From: Clostridia bacterium
GTDB taxonomy: Bacteria; Bacillota; Clostridia; CAKSNL01; HGM11501
Assembly (NCBI GenBank): GCA_017411325.1
Contig: JAFQQJ010000032.1
Location: forward strand, 1-52,947
Length of the DNA stretch: 52,947 bases
Reading direction: 5' to 3'
The notes beneath the pieces were generated by a model. It had not been told where the DNA came from and did no database searches. It saw only the letters and a program-made list of their open reading frames with translations. Positions within the stretch are counted from its first letter, which is position 1. Each line of letters begins with the position of its first letter. Of the stretch, positions 1 through 7,440 are shown piece by piece. The position numbers and the translations under genes were made by a program.

Positions 1-1832
1 TCAGATACAGATACTGCCACTTTTATGGGATAACTGTTATACGATGAGAAGTCATTAATATATGCACGTACACCGGAAATTGACTTAACTTCGCCCATAT
101 TTACTACAGCACCAGGATCATTTATTCCGTTGCTTCCTACAAAAGGTCCAACCCACTGTGTTGCTACATTTCCGTCCATAATGAGGTTTGCATCCGCATT
201 GTCGGGAAACCATTCGTTTGTAGCATTTACGCTTATTGACCAGCTTGCTGTGGGAGCTATTTCGTCTTCCGCTACGGCAAATAAAGGAAGACTGTCAAGA
301 GTTTCATCCACATACGCCTCTTTTGCGGAAAGTGCGCGGAATTCTTTAACCATCGGTGTTCCGTACCAGGAGCCGGAGTCGTTTATGCTGTTTATCTGAT
401 ACTTGATATACTGTGTTTCTATGTTATATCCAAGGTCTATTTCGTAAACGGTTTCGTCTGTAGTATATGTTACGGTTTTAAGCGCTTTCCAATCATCACC
501 ATTATCGGAGGCAAGAAGTGTTACACTTCTTAATCCGTTGGTAAGACCAGCTCCGTTTCCGTCTATGTTATAATATACTCTTGCGCCGGAAAAGCTCTTC
601 GCTTCGCCCATATTAACTATCATAGAAGGTGTTGCTCCATTCTGTGCTGCAGGTGCGAACCAGAGAGTTGCATCGCTTCCGTCTATGGTCAAAGCTGATG
701 TATTGGCTGTGAAGTACTCATTTATATCGCCTTCTGCACTCCAATCACTTGTTATGCCGATTTCATCGTCCGCTACCGGGAACAGAGGAAGCGTATCATA
801 AGTGTAATCATCATAGCTGTTTTTTGCTGTAAGTGCACGAAGTTCTGCTATACATGACGCTCCTTCTGCTGCAGGCTTTGATGTTATTGCATACTTTATA
901 TACTGAATTTCAACATTCTTGCCGAAATCCACAACAAGCTCTTTTATAGATTCATCATAGGTATAGCTTTCGCTCTTCACTTCTTTCCAGTCACTGCCGT
1001 TATCAGATACAGAGACGGTAACAGAAAGGGGGTATGCCTGTGCAATGTGGTCAGCAGGAATATACGCTCTTACACCTGATATATTCGTTGCCTCTCCCAT
1101 ATCTATCACAACATACTGTCCCGACATATCCCCGCCTGAGGAAAATCCCTGCCAACGGGTTCCAAGATTTCCGTCTATTACATATTCTGTTGCAACTGTT
1201 TCAGGATATTCTCCTGCCCACCATGAGTCGAGATTTCCTGCCTCAACACTCCAGCTTTCAGTAATTTCAGCTTCATCCTCAGCAAGATTATAATCGGGAG
1301 CAAGCACTCTGAATTCCTGTACACGTACCGTTCCCCACCATGAACCCGAATCGTTTACAGCTTCTACCTGATATTTTATATATCGAGCCTTTACCACCTT
1401 GCCAAAGTTGATTTCATAAATATCGGCATCTGTCTCGTAATTTACTGTTTTAACAGCAGTCCAATCCTCTTCCTCGGAATCTTTTGTAAAAAGAGTAACC
1501 TGACGAAGACCATTTGTATAAGTTCCGTTTCCGTCCTGCTTATAGTAGAGCCTTACACCCGAAAACATCTTAATCTCTGTCATATCCACTGTAAATGAAT
1601 GATACCGACCATCCTGAACAGGGGTTTTTCCGAACCATTCTGTCTCTAGTTCTCCATCAAACATGTTTGACAAAGGCCAGTTTTCTTCACTGGTAGAGCT
1701 GTCTGACTCCGCAATCCAATCTGTCATATCCAGTTCATCGGCTTCAAGAGCAAAACTGTTAATAACAGTCATTCCGAAGACCAATCCAACTGTCATGGAC
1801 AGAGCCAGCAACATTGAAATTATTTTTTTCAT
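1..1832 (-). CDS. Secreted multi-discoidin (F5/8 type C-like) protein, C-terminus beyond window
   Basis: The gene starts at the ATG at 1832, has a strong AGGAGGT ribosome site just upstream, and runs off the left edge, so about 610 residues are visible without a stop. The N-terminus (MKKIISMLLAL...) is a signal peptide with likely cleavage near residue 28. At least four beta-sandwich repeats resembling F5/8 type C domains follow, at about residues 35-178, 186-335, 356-503 and 523 to the edge. Each has a DG..T.W motif early, a centre of the SGVR type and a YIKYQ / EFRAL ending. Repeats 1 and 3 are closest to each other, as are 2 and 4, giving an A-B-A-B order. Such domains usually bind glycans at the cell surface. 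A catalytic domain could lie beyond the edge. The promoter is described separately. Confidence 0.8.
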   Translation of the reverse strand, partial: MKKIISMLLALSMTVGLVFGMTVINSFALEADELDMTDWIAESDSSTSEENWPLSNMFDGELETEWFGKTPVQDGRYHSFTVDMTEIKMFSGVRLYYKQDGNGTYTNGLRQVTLFTKDSEEEDWTAVKTVNYETDADIYEINFGKVVKARYIKYQVEAVNDSGSWWGTVRVQEFRVLAPDYNLAEDEAEITESWSVEAGNLDSWWAGEYPETVATEYVIDGNLGTRWQGFSSGGDMSGQYVVIDMGEATNISGVRAYIPADHIAQAYPLSVTVSVSDNGSDWKEVKSESYTYDESIKELVVDFGKNVEIQYIKYAITSKPAAEGASCIAELRALTAKNSYDDYTYDTLPLFPVADDEIGITSDWSAEGDINEYFTANTSALTIDGSDATLWFAPAAQNGATPSMIVNMGEAKSFSGARVYYNIDGNGAGLTNGLRSVTLLASDNGDDWKALKTVTYTTDETVYEIDLGYNIETQYIKYQINSINDSGSWYGTPMVKEFRALSAKEAYVDETLDSLPLFAVAEDEIAPTASWSISVNATNEWFPDNADANLIMDGNVATQWVGPFVGSNGINDPGAVVNMGEVKSISGVRAYINDFSSYNSYPIKVAVSVS

Positions 1833-1851
1833 TGCAGTACCTCCTATAATG

Positions 1852-1980
1852 TTTTTTGCGGGATGATAAAATAGAGTATATCAATTTGCGTGTATTGTAT
1901 AATATTTTTTCACCCGATGATAAAAATATTATACTACATTTTCCCGTCGTTGTCAATATATTTTTTCACTCAATGAGTAA
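1852..1980. promoter_or_regulatory. Three operator-like 19-bp palindromes around the 1.9-kb promoter
   Basis: Sites at 1852-1870, 1906-1924 and 1962-1980 fit TTTTTCA-N5-TGATAAA on the plus strand, with one to three mismatches. Centres are 54 and 56 bp apart. The middle site lies directly downstream of the -10, the third directly upstream of the -35, and the first about 55 bp into the transcript. The same motif brackets the promoter near 4.8 kb. Spacing near five helical turns suggests cooperative or looping repressor binding; the regulator is not recognisable in this window. Confidence 0.6.
1928..1956 (-). promoter_or_regulatory. Consensus promoter of the multi-discoidin gene
   Basis: On the minus strand a perfect -35 TTGACA (1956-1951) and a perfect -10 TATAAT (1933-1928) are separated by 17 bp. 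A promoter this strong for a secreted binding protein suggests control by a repressor, which fits the operator-like palindromes on both sides. Confidence 0.85.
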
Positions 1981-2083
1981 TTCCATTCTGCATATATAAA
2001 CTAAATTCCGGGAAAACCGAAATTTTCCCCAGAAAAGATAGGCTAATTTTTTCCCAATAACAGGATTTAATTGAATAATAAAA

Positions 2084-2109
2084 GGGGATATGAAATCATT
2101 CATATCCCC
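2084..2109 (-). terminator. Rho-independent terminator after the (alpha/alpha)6 glycosidase gene
   Basis: A hairpin with an 11-bp stem (GGGGATATGAA pairing with TTCATATCCCC) and a 4-nt loop is followed on the minus strand by TTTTATTATT. It lies about 40 bp after the stop at 2150. Confidence 0.8.
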
Positions 2110-2149
2110 TTTCATTTCATTGCTTTATATACTTACCCTCTACGCTTTT

Positions 2150-3475
2150 TTATTTAACCATTACATTTATAATGCTGTCGGAAATCTTATAATCAACCTT
2201 CCCTCTCTCAATATATACAGAAATGCTTATATCATCTGTAACATTAAGGTTTTCAAGAGCCAGGTTTTCTTCGCTAAGCTCTTTGGTAAGCTTTGGTGAA
2301 ATTATTATTTCTTTATTTTTTGCATCATAATTTATGCCGAAAATCACCTCAATCAGAAGTTCCAGGTATTGCGATGCCGTCCAGGCATACTTAAGCACTC
2401 CGTGTCCCTTTCCATCAAAAGGATTTACAAATTCCGATAAATTATGATTGAATGCTCTTATGGTCTTAAGTGCAAGCTCTGCCGCAAGTTCTTCTTCTCC
2501 TGAGTCAAGAAGACCTCGTACTACTACTTCATTTGTAAGAGTCCAGCAATTTCCGCTCCAGCTCGGATTTCCCATATAATTTCCCTCTGTGGTTGTAAAT
2601 ATTTTATCCTTTTTCGACACAGAGGTTAATGGAATTGTGTTCCAGTTGAAATGATCGTCGTCTTTCATCAAATTCAAAAGTTTTTCTTTTTTATCTTGGT
2701 CTACAATACAAAATCTCAACGGATTAAAGGTTGATGCCATAAGAATATCAACACTATTTTTCTCCTTTGTATCATAAGGATAAAAGGCTTCCTTATCTTC
2801 GTTCCAGAGATATTTATTTATGCTCTTTTTAAGAGAAGACATCCGCTTTTCCAATAGTTCGGCATAATTTGTATCTCCTAACTCTTTTGCCAAGAGACAG
2901 GTGTAATGACATCCTACAAAGACTTCCACATTTGTGTCTACCGCAGCATATTCTCCTGCACACCCGAAATAGGGTATAAATGTTTCCTCAAAAACGGATG
3001 TTATAAGCCCTGTTTCTGTGTGAAGTCGTGCCGAGAACCACCACTCTAAATACTTTTTCAACATCTGATATGCGGCCTTTTTTAATTTTTCATTTTCTGA
3101 GCCTTTCAGTATGTGATATGTTACATCGAATAATTTCGGAAGCGACGATACCCCTTCGGTTTGCGAAAGCCCGTTTTCTTCGCCCTCGGCAGGGGCCAGA
3201 GAATCTCTTCCCCAAAGACATATTCTTCCGTCTTCCTTTTGGGATTCAATAAAATTCCAAAGAGAAGTTTCTGAAAATCCACGGTCTATCCACTTGTAAC
3301 CCGACAGAGCAAGGGACGAATCAAGCTGCCACCATTGTTTTCCGTACATCCCTCCGGGTGTAAAATAAGGGTACATAAAACCATACATTTCAGCATTTGG
3401 TTGCTTGCAATCATCCAGGCACTCCAATGCATACTCTATATCTTCATTATTAATTCCGGGGAAAACAATGTTCAT
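2150..3475 (-). CDS. Cytoplasmic (alpha/alpha)6-barrel glycoside hydrolase, MGH1/GH63/trehalase-like
   Basis: The protein has no signal peptide. Its sequence resembles the mannosylglycerate-hydrolase (MGH1)-type, GH63-like (alpha/alpha)6 fold. Near residue 320 it has PSWSGNCWTLTNEV, which matches the trehalase/GH63 type of core motif, and the N-terminal WQLDSSLALSGYKW region fits the same fold. The likely start is the ATG at 3475, where AAAGGA sits 9 nt upstream; an ATG at 3493 in frame is the alternative (447 residues). The gene starts 20-40 bp after the sugar-binding lipoprotein gene, so the two probably form one transcript in which an imported oligosaccharide is hydrolysed in the cytoplasm. 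Substrate cannot be read from sequence. Confidence 0.7.
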   Translation of the reverse strand: MNIVFPGINNEDIEYALECLDDCKQPNAEMYGFMYPYFTPGGMYGKQWWQLDSSLALSGYKWIDRGFSETSLWNFIESQKEDGRICLWGRDSLAPAEGEENGLSQTEGVSSLPKLFDVTYHILKGSENEKLKKAAYQMLKKYLEWWFSARLHTETGLITSVFEETFIPYFGCAGEYAAVDTNVEVFVGCHYTCLLAKELGDTNYAELLEKRMSSLKKSINKYLWNEDKEAFYPYDTKEKNSVDILMASTFNPLRFCIVDQDKKEKLLNLMKDDDHFNWNTIPLTSVSKKDKIFTTTEGNYMGNPSWSGNCWTLTNEVVVRGLLDSGEEELAAELALKTIRAFNHNLSEFVNPFDGKGHGVLKYAWTASQYLELLIEVIFGINYDAKNKEIIISPKLTKELSEENLALENLNVTDDISISVYIERGKVDYKISDSIINVMVK

Positions 3476-3516
3476 AATATTCTGTCCTTTCATATTTGTT
3501 CAATATTCCTTACAAA

Positions 3517-4752
3517 TTATTGTGCATATTTTTCATTAAATTCGTCTGCTTTCGCCTTAAGCGATTCTGTGTTTTCAGCAATATGGGTCGCTACAGCCTT
3601 TCCTGCCGCAACGTCTTCCCTAAACTGTCTTCTTACCTGATACATATCCGATTCAGGGAAGAAATATCTTGGAAGATAATATGCATTTTCAAGGTTCTTC
3701 TCCCAAATTTCAAAATCCGCCTCTGTCATATTAGGCTTATATACATTTTCGGTTACCATTTGAGATTTCATATCTGTCATATAACAAGCCAGCATAAATG
3801 CACAGGGCAACTTTTCTTCCTTAACTCCCGTCGGGAACAGGAAATGCGAGTCTGTAAGATATACACCAAGTTCACCGTTTTCATTGGGGAAATGAATGTA
3901 TCTTATTGTATCCGTGGTTTCCTGACTAAGCTCGTCTTTTATGAGGTTAGGCATAACATCATCACGCATAATAACGTTTCTTCCTGAAACCCTGCCGCTG
4001 CCGGTAATCGAATATCTTGCATCGGAAAGCAAGTCAGCCCAGAAACTGAGCCACTCTATATTTTCAGGACTGTCATATGTAACAGTAACTTTTCCAGATT
4101 CGTCATCCCAAGAAGCAAGATATTTACCGCTCATATGTGGTCTTGTATACGTACTGGATGAGCTTGCTCCGAGAGAAAGAGCTTTTTCGTTTATCTCCTT
4201 GTAAGCCTCCATATCCCACTTACCTTCTTCATAATATTCATAAGGAGTCTTAATGCCAAGTTCTTTCATCCATGTCTCATTGTAAGCAAGGTACCAAACC
4301 TCCTGCATAGGAAGTGAGCTTACTCCGTAATATTCACCGAGCCATTTTGAACCTTCCACGGTAACTTCATCAATCATATCATTGTTTGCAAAGTCAACGT
4401 ATTCGGTTATGGGGGTATAAAGTTCTTCCGCAAATGTCATCGGGAAAACAGAAATACCGAAGCAATACTGAATCTCCCAAGGATCTCCTGCGATGATTCC
4501 TGCAACAAGATCATCTCCCATACCATCGTTTCCGCCAACCATAAATGTAACCTTAGTGCCGTATTCTTCCGAAAATTTATCTGCTCCTGCCGCAAATTCG
4601 TAGTTTAAGGGGTCGTCATTGAAAAGTCTGTACCCTGCCACCCTTATCTCCATCTCGCCCCAATCTTCTGTGTTAAATGTCACCTTTCCTCCGCAACCAA
4701 CTAAAGAAGCTATAAGACAAATTAACACAACCGCCGTAAATATTTTTTTCAT
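3517..4752 (-). CDS. ABC-type sugar-binding lipoprotein (family 1 solute-binding protein)
   Basis: A lipoprotein signal peptide ends in the lipobox LVGC, which places the lipidated cysteine at residue 20. The 411-residue protein then has the layout of family 1 extracellular solute-binding proteins: an N-terminal lobe ending in motifs such as WEIQYC, and a large aromatic-rich second lobe. It would capture an oligosaccharide outside the membrane and pass it to ABC permeases. No permease or ATPase genes are adjacent; the next gene downstream is a cytoplasmic glycosidase. The promoter is consensus and bracketed by the same operator palindromes as the discoidin gene, so the two are probably co-regulated. 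Confidence 0.85.
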   Translation of the reverse strand: MKKIFTAVVLICLIASLVGCGGKVTFNTEDWGEMEIRVAGYRLFNDDPLNYEFAAGADKFSEEYGTKVTFMVGGNDGMGDDLVAGIIAGDPWEIQYCFGISVFPMTFAEELYTPITEYVDFANNDMIDEVTVEGSKWLGEYYGVSSLPMQEVWYLAYNETWMKELGIKTPYEYYEEGKWDMEAYKEINEKALSLGASSSSTYTRPHMSGKYLASWDDESGKVTVTYDSPENIEWLSFWADLLSDARYSITGSGRVSGRNVIMRDDVMPNLIKDELSQETTDTIRYIHFPNENGELGVYLTDSHFLFPTGVKEEKLPCAFMLACYMTDMKSQMVTENVYKPNMTEADFEIWEKNLENAYYLPRYFFPESDMYQVRRQFREDVAAGKAVATHIAENTESLKAKADEFNEKYAQ

Positions 4753-4764
4753 AAAAATCCTCCC

Positions 4765-4838
4765 TTTTTTATTCGGTGATAAATATATTATAACTTTGAC
4801 TCAAATATTTGTCAACATATTTTTCATTGGTTGATAAA
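4765..4838. promoter_or_regulatory. Two operator-like 19-bp palindromes around the 4.8-kb promoter
   Basis: Sites at 4765-4783 and 4820-4838 match TTTTTCA-N5-TGATAAA, the second perfectly. Their centres are 55 bp apart. One lies directly downstream of the -10 and the other directly upstream of the -35, the same geometry as at 1.9 kb. Confidence 0.6.
4787..4815 (-). promoter_or_regulatory. Consensus promoter of the sugar-binding lipoprotein operon
   Basis: On the minus strand TTGACA (4815-4810) and TATAAT (4792-4787) are both perfect, with a 17-bp spacer. A GGGAGGA ribosome site precedes the ATG at 4752. Confidence 0.85.
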
Positions 4839-4901
4839 ATAAACTTCTTATTACAAGCCACATTCTACAAAAACATTGCTCTTCGTATCTATAAATAATG
4901 T

Positions 4902-5366
4902 TTAGGAGTGTTTGATTATATAATCATTTTTACCACAACGGCTCAAAACAAAAAGAGGCCGTCTGTAGTTTTTTAATTCTACAGACGGCCTCTTCATAGT
5001 AAAAACTCTTGCAATTATCTGATCTCTGTGTATAAACTGGTTTTTCCAATAGCGAGAATCATAAGAATCCTCACTGTTATCACCAAGAACATAGTAACAA
5101 TTATCAGGGACTATCCCACCTCCCTGTATTTCCTCTCCGCAAACTGCCGCAATACGTTTAACCAAATACCTGCTCTCATACTCAAATATAACTACATCCC
5201 CCACCTCAAGTTTTCCAATTATCCTGCTTCCGAATATTTTTTCCCCTGCCATAATAGTCGGTTCCATTGAGTTTGTAGGGACATATCCTAAATAAATAAC
5301 AAATTTGAATAGCACGATTACAAGAACAAAGTTTATAAGCGGTATCAAAAACCATTTATTTCTCAT
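4902..5366 (-). CDS. Signal peptidase I, open frame runs through a terminator hairpin
   Basis: This is a membrane serine protease that removes signal peptides from exported proteins. A single N-terminal membrane segment (residues 6-27) precedes PTNSMEPT with the nucleophile Ser33, then YLVKRIAAV with the general base Lys70, and the GDNSEDSYDSRYW box near residue 95. The family core ends around residue 120. The remaining tail (from about MKRPSVELKNY) is encoded by the two arms of a strong intrinsic terminator and the bases after it, so it is unlikely to be the original C-terminus. Removing one T from the five-T run just upstream would give a TGA immediately before the hairpin. The start lies 2 bp after the stop of a truncated HTH gene. 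Confidence 0.85.
   Translation of the reverse strand: MRNKWFLIPLINFVLVIVLFKFVIYLGYVPTNSMEPTIMAGEKIFGSRIIGKLEVGDVVIFEYESRYLVKRIAAVCGEEIQGGGIVPDNCYYVLGDNSEDSYDSRYWKNQFIHRDQIIARVFTMKRPSVELKNYRRPLFVLSRCGKNDYIIKHS
4953..4994 (-). terminator. Strong terminator hairpin inside the signal peptidase reading frame
   Basis: A perfect 16-bp stem (4953-4968 with 4979-4994) and a 10-nt loop are followed on the minus strand by TTTGTTTTG. The signal peptidase frame crosses it and stops about 50 bp later. Confidence 0.8.
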
Positions 5367-5368
5367 AC

Positions 5369-5572
5369 CTATTCTCCATATAAAAGCTGAAGCTCCGGGA
5401 CTTTGCGAAGATATTTTTTAGCTTTTGATACCAGAGCGGTTATTGTATTGGTGCCTTTTCCGAAACGTGCACCAATGTCTTTGGCGGCGTATCCATCATT
5501 CATAAGCAGCAACTCTTTTATGCCGCAAATAAAGACGTCTCGTTTTAATTTTTTATTATTTAATAATAGTTG
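5369..5572 (-). pseudogene. Truncated HTH (sigma region 4-like) gene upstream of signal peptidase
   Basis: The minus strand is open from just after a TAG at 5575-5573 to the TAG at 5371-5369. It encodes a region that reads as a helix-turn-helix: LLMNDGYAAKDIGARFGKG followed by NTITALVSKAKKYLRKVP. This resembles the sigma-factor region 4 type of HTH. There is no plausible full-length start; the only ATG (5503) would begin inside the first helix. The 5' part appears to be missing next to the end of the DUF234 ATPase gene. A short start from the ATG at 5503 cannot be ruled out. Confidence 0.5.
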
Positions 5573-5584
5573 CTATTCCTCTTT

Positions 5585-6988
5585 TTAAGTCCTCAAATGA
5601 TTTTTCATTATATCCGTAAACTCAACCAATGTTACATTAAACATCTCGTTTGCTTTATCAATACACCCTTTTGTAAAGCCTGATTTTGAGAAAAGGTAGT
5701 AATGTTTTGTTTTATATGAGAATAAATTACTGCGTTTTATAAGAGTTTCTAAAATACCGATGTCAACTTTTTCGTTGGTCCATTTACACTCTGCAAAAAG
5801 TGCCGTATTTTTATCCTGTTCTCCCATAATATCAATTTCAGTCTGGCACTTATTTTGCGAATCGTTACCCCACCAACGTCCGATAGAGGAAAACTCTACA
5901 GGGCAGTTACCCGAAAGAAGCTGTTTCCACAGATACTGTTTACATATTTCTTCAAAAACCCTTCCCATATAATCGGAAAGCTGAGGTTCAATTCGTTTAT
6001 ATGCCAAATCCGCGGCACCACGGGCTATAATTGAGTTATTTTCAAGCACAAAACGATACCAGAAGCGGAACATATTATCCTCTATTGAATAAACCGACTT
6101 ACGGGAAGCTTTCTCACCATACGGTGTTTCTTTCTGCACTATACCAAGATTCATAAGATTCTTAATGTAATTCGTACACACATTGGTATCTTCCCCTACC
6201 TTGGTGGAAATTTCGGACATTCTCGATGCCCCGGTTGCAATAGCTGTGATAATAGCAGTATAGATAGCCGGCTCGCGAACTTCCTGCTTAAGCAGATTGG
6301 TAGGCTCTTCATAAAGGAATGAAATCGGATTCAGATAGGTATTTTTGATATTTTCCTCTATGCTCAATTTATCATCCATCTGTAAAAGATATTGAGGCGT
6401 CCCGCCTACAATGCCGTAAATAAGAGCTTTATCTTCATCAGACAGATTTTCAAAATATCGGCAGGTCTCCTCAAAGTCAAAGGGTAAAAGCTTAATCTGT
6501 GCCGTTCTTCTTCCGTACAGAGGTGCTTTATATGCAAGCACGTGATCTTCCATATATGACATAGAAGAGCCGCAAAGAATAAGCATCAGTTTCGATGTAT
6601 CTCTATATTTATCAATCATAAGTTGCAAAGTTGAGGCAAGGCTCTTTGAAGAACGTGCCACATAAGGATATTCATCAATAGCAAGTATGATTCTTTCTTT
6701 TTCTGCAAGTCTGAATACATATTCAAGTGCAGCCTGAAACGAAAGGAACGATGATTCCGTTTCGATACCGCTTGTAAATTCCAAAATGTTTTTTGAAAAG
6801 TTTTCAAGGTTCTGCTTTGCATTACTCTCAACGCCCATAAAGTAAATGGCTTTTTTGTTCCCTATAAATTCATTGATGAGCGCAGTTTTACCTACACGAC
6901 GTCTACCATAGATAACCATAAATTCAAATTTATCGGAATTATATCGCTTATTGAGCTCATCAAGCTCGCGCTGTCTGCCTATAAACAT
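5585..6988 (-). CDS. AAA ATPase with DUF234 nuclease-like C-terminus
   Basis: The 467-residue protein has a Walker A motif (GRRRVGKT, residues 28-35), a Walker B-like segment ending IDEYPY near residue 106, and a winged-helix region around 240-300. The C-terminal DUF234-type region contains FAECKWTNEK, which resembles the E-x-K half of a PD-(D/E)xK nuclease site. It belongs to the 'archaeal ATPase' (PF01637 plus PF03008) families common as orphan genes in Clostridia and archaea; their role is not established. The start at 6988 has a GGAGGCG ribosome site. A perfect 18-bp palindrome overlaps the promoter. Its position next to a truncated HTH gene suggests it was inserted there. Confidence 0.8.
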   Translation of the reverse strand: MFIGRQRELDELNKRYNSDKFEFMVIYGRRRVGKTALINEFIGNKKAIYFMGVESNAKQNLENFSKNILEFTSGIETESSFLSFQAALEYVFRLAEKERIILAIDEYPYVARSSKSLASTLQLMIDKYRDTSKLMLILCGSSMSYMEDHVLAYKAPLYGRRTAQIKLLPFDFEETCRYFENLSDEDKALIYGIVGGTPQYLLQMDDKLSIEENIKNTYLNPISFLYEEPTNLLKQEVREPAIYTAIITAIATGASRMSEISTKVGEDTNVCTNYIKNLMNLGIVQKETPYGEKASRKSVYSIEDNMFRFWYRFVLENNSIIARGAADLAYKRIEPQLSDYMGRVFEEICKQYLWKQLLSGNCPVEFSSIGRWWGNDSQNKCQTEIDIMGEQDKNTALFAECKWTNEKVDIGILETLIKRSNLFSYKTKHYYLFSKSGFTKGCIDKANEMFNVTLVEFTDIMKNHLRT

Positions 6989-7016
6989 ATATATCGCCTC
7001 CTTTAAGGTTAATTAA

Positions 7017-7077
7017 ATAATAGCACATAAAAACAATTTAGTCAAGTATAAATGAGTAATTTATACTTGACTAAATT
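7017..7077 (-). promoter_or_regulatory. Promoter of the DUF234 ATPase with a perfect palindromic operator
   Basis: On the minus strand TTGACT (7045-7040) and TATTAT (7022-7017) are 17 bp apart. The -35 lies inside a perfect inverted repeat with 18-bp arms (7035-7052 and 7060-7077) around a 7-bp centre. No U-run typical of a terminator follows the palindrome towards the gene, so an operator is the better reading. Confidence 0.65.
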
Positions 7078-7107
7078 TTGTAATATTAAAAATCTATCCG
7101 TCAGGCT

Positions 7108-7362
7108 CTACACCACGATCCTGAAATCATATTTAACCCTTGTTTCATAGCCCTTGACTGTACGGCATTTGCGGGAGAATTCCATTGTTCGTACGGGACA
7201 TATGTCATTAACCATCTGACCGCCGACACTGCCGTTTTCCTTAGCGGTAAGATCGCCGTTGTAACCGTTCTTAAGGTTTACACCAACCTCAGAAGCACAT
7301 TCCATCTTGAACTTATCAAGAGCAGCCTTTGCTTCAGGTACAAGCTTCTTATTTCTTGTCAT
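7108..7362 (-). CDS. Alpha/beta-type small acid-soluble spore protein with atypical C-terminus
   Basis: SASPs coat and protect DNA in dormant spores. The protein begins at the ATG at 7362, where GGGAGGTGA lies 6 nt upstream; the frame is open further upstream but without signals. The hallmark segments LVPEAKAALDKFK, GYNGDLTAKENG and GSVGGQMV are intact. After GGQMV the usual short basic tail (KKMIE type) is replaced by about 33 unrelated residues (VNDICPVRT...), giving 84 residues. A frameshift or a recombined end is possible. The window thus encodes a spore former. Confidence 0.85.
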   Translation of the reverse strand: MTRNKKLVPEAKAALDKFKMECASEVGVNLKNGYNGDLTAKENGSVGGQMVNDICPVRTMEFSRKCRTVKGYETRVKYDFRIVV

Positions 7363-7440
7363 TCGTATCACCTCCCGATTCGTTGTACAGTAATAATTTG
7401 CGCTTTGGGAGGCTTTTTTACTCATGTAAAATTTAGCAAT

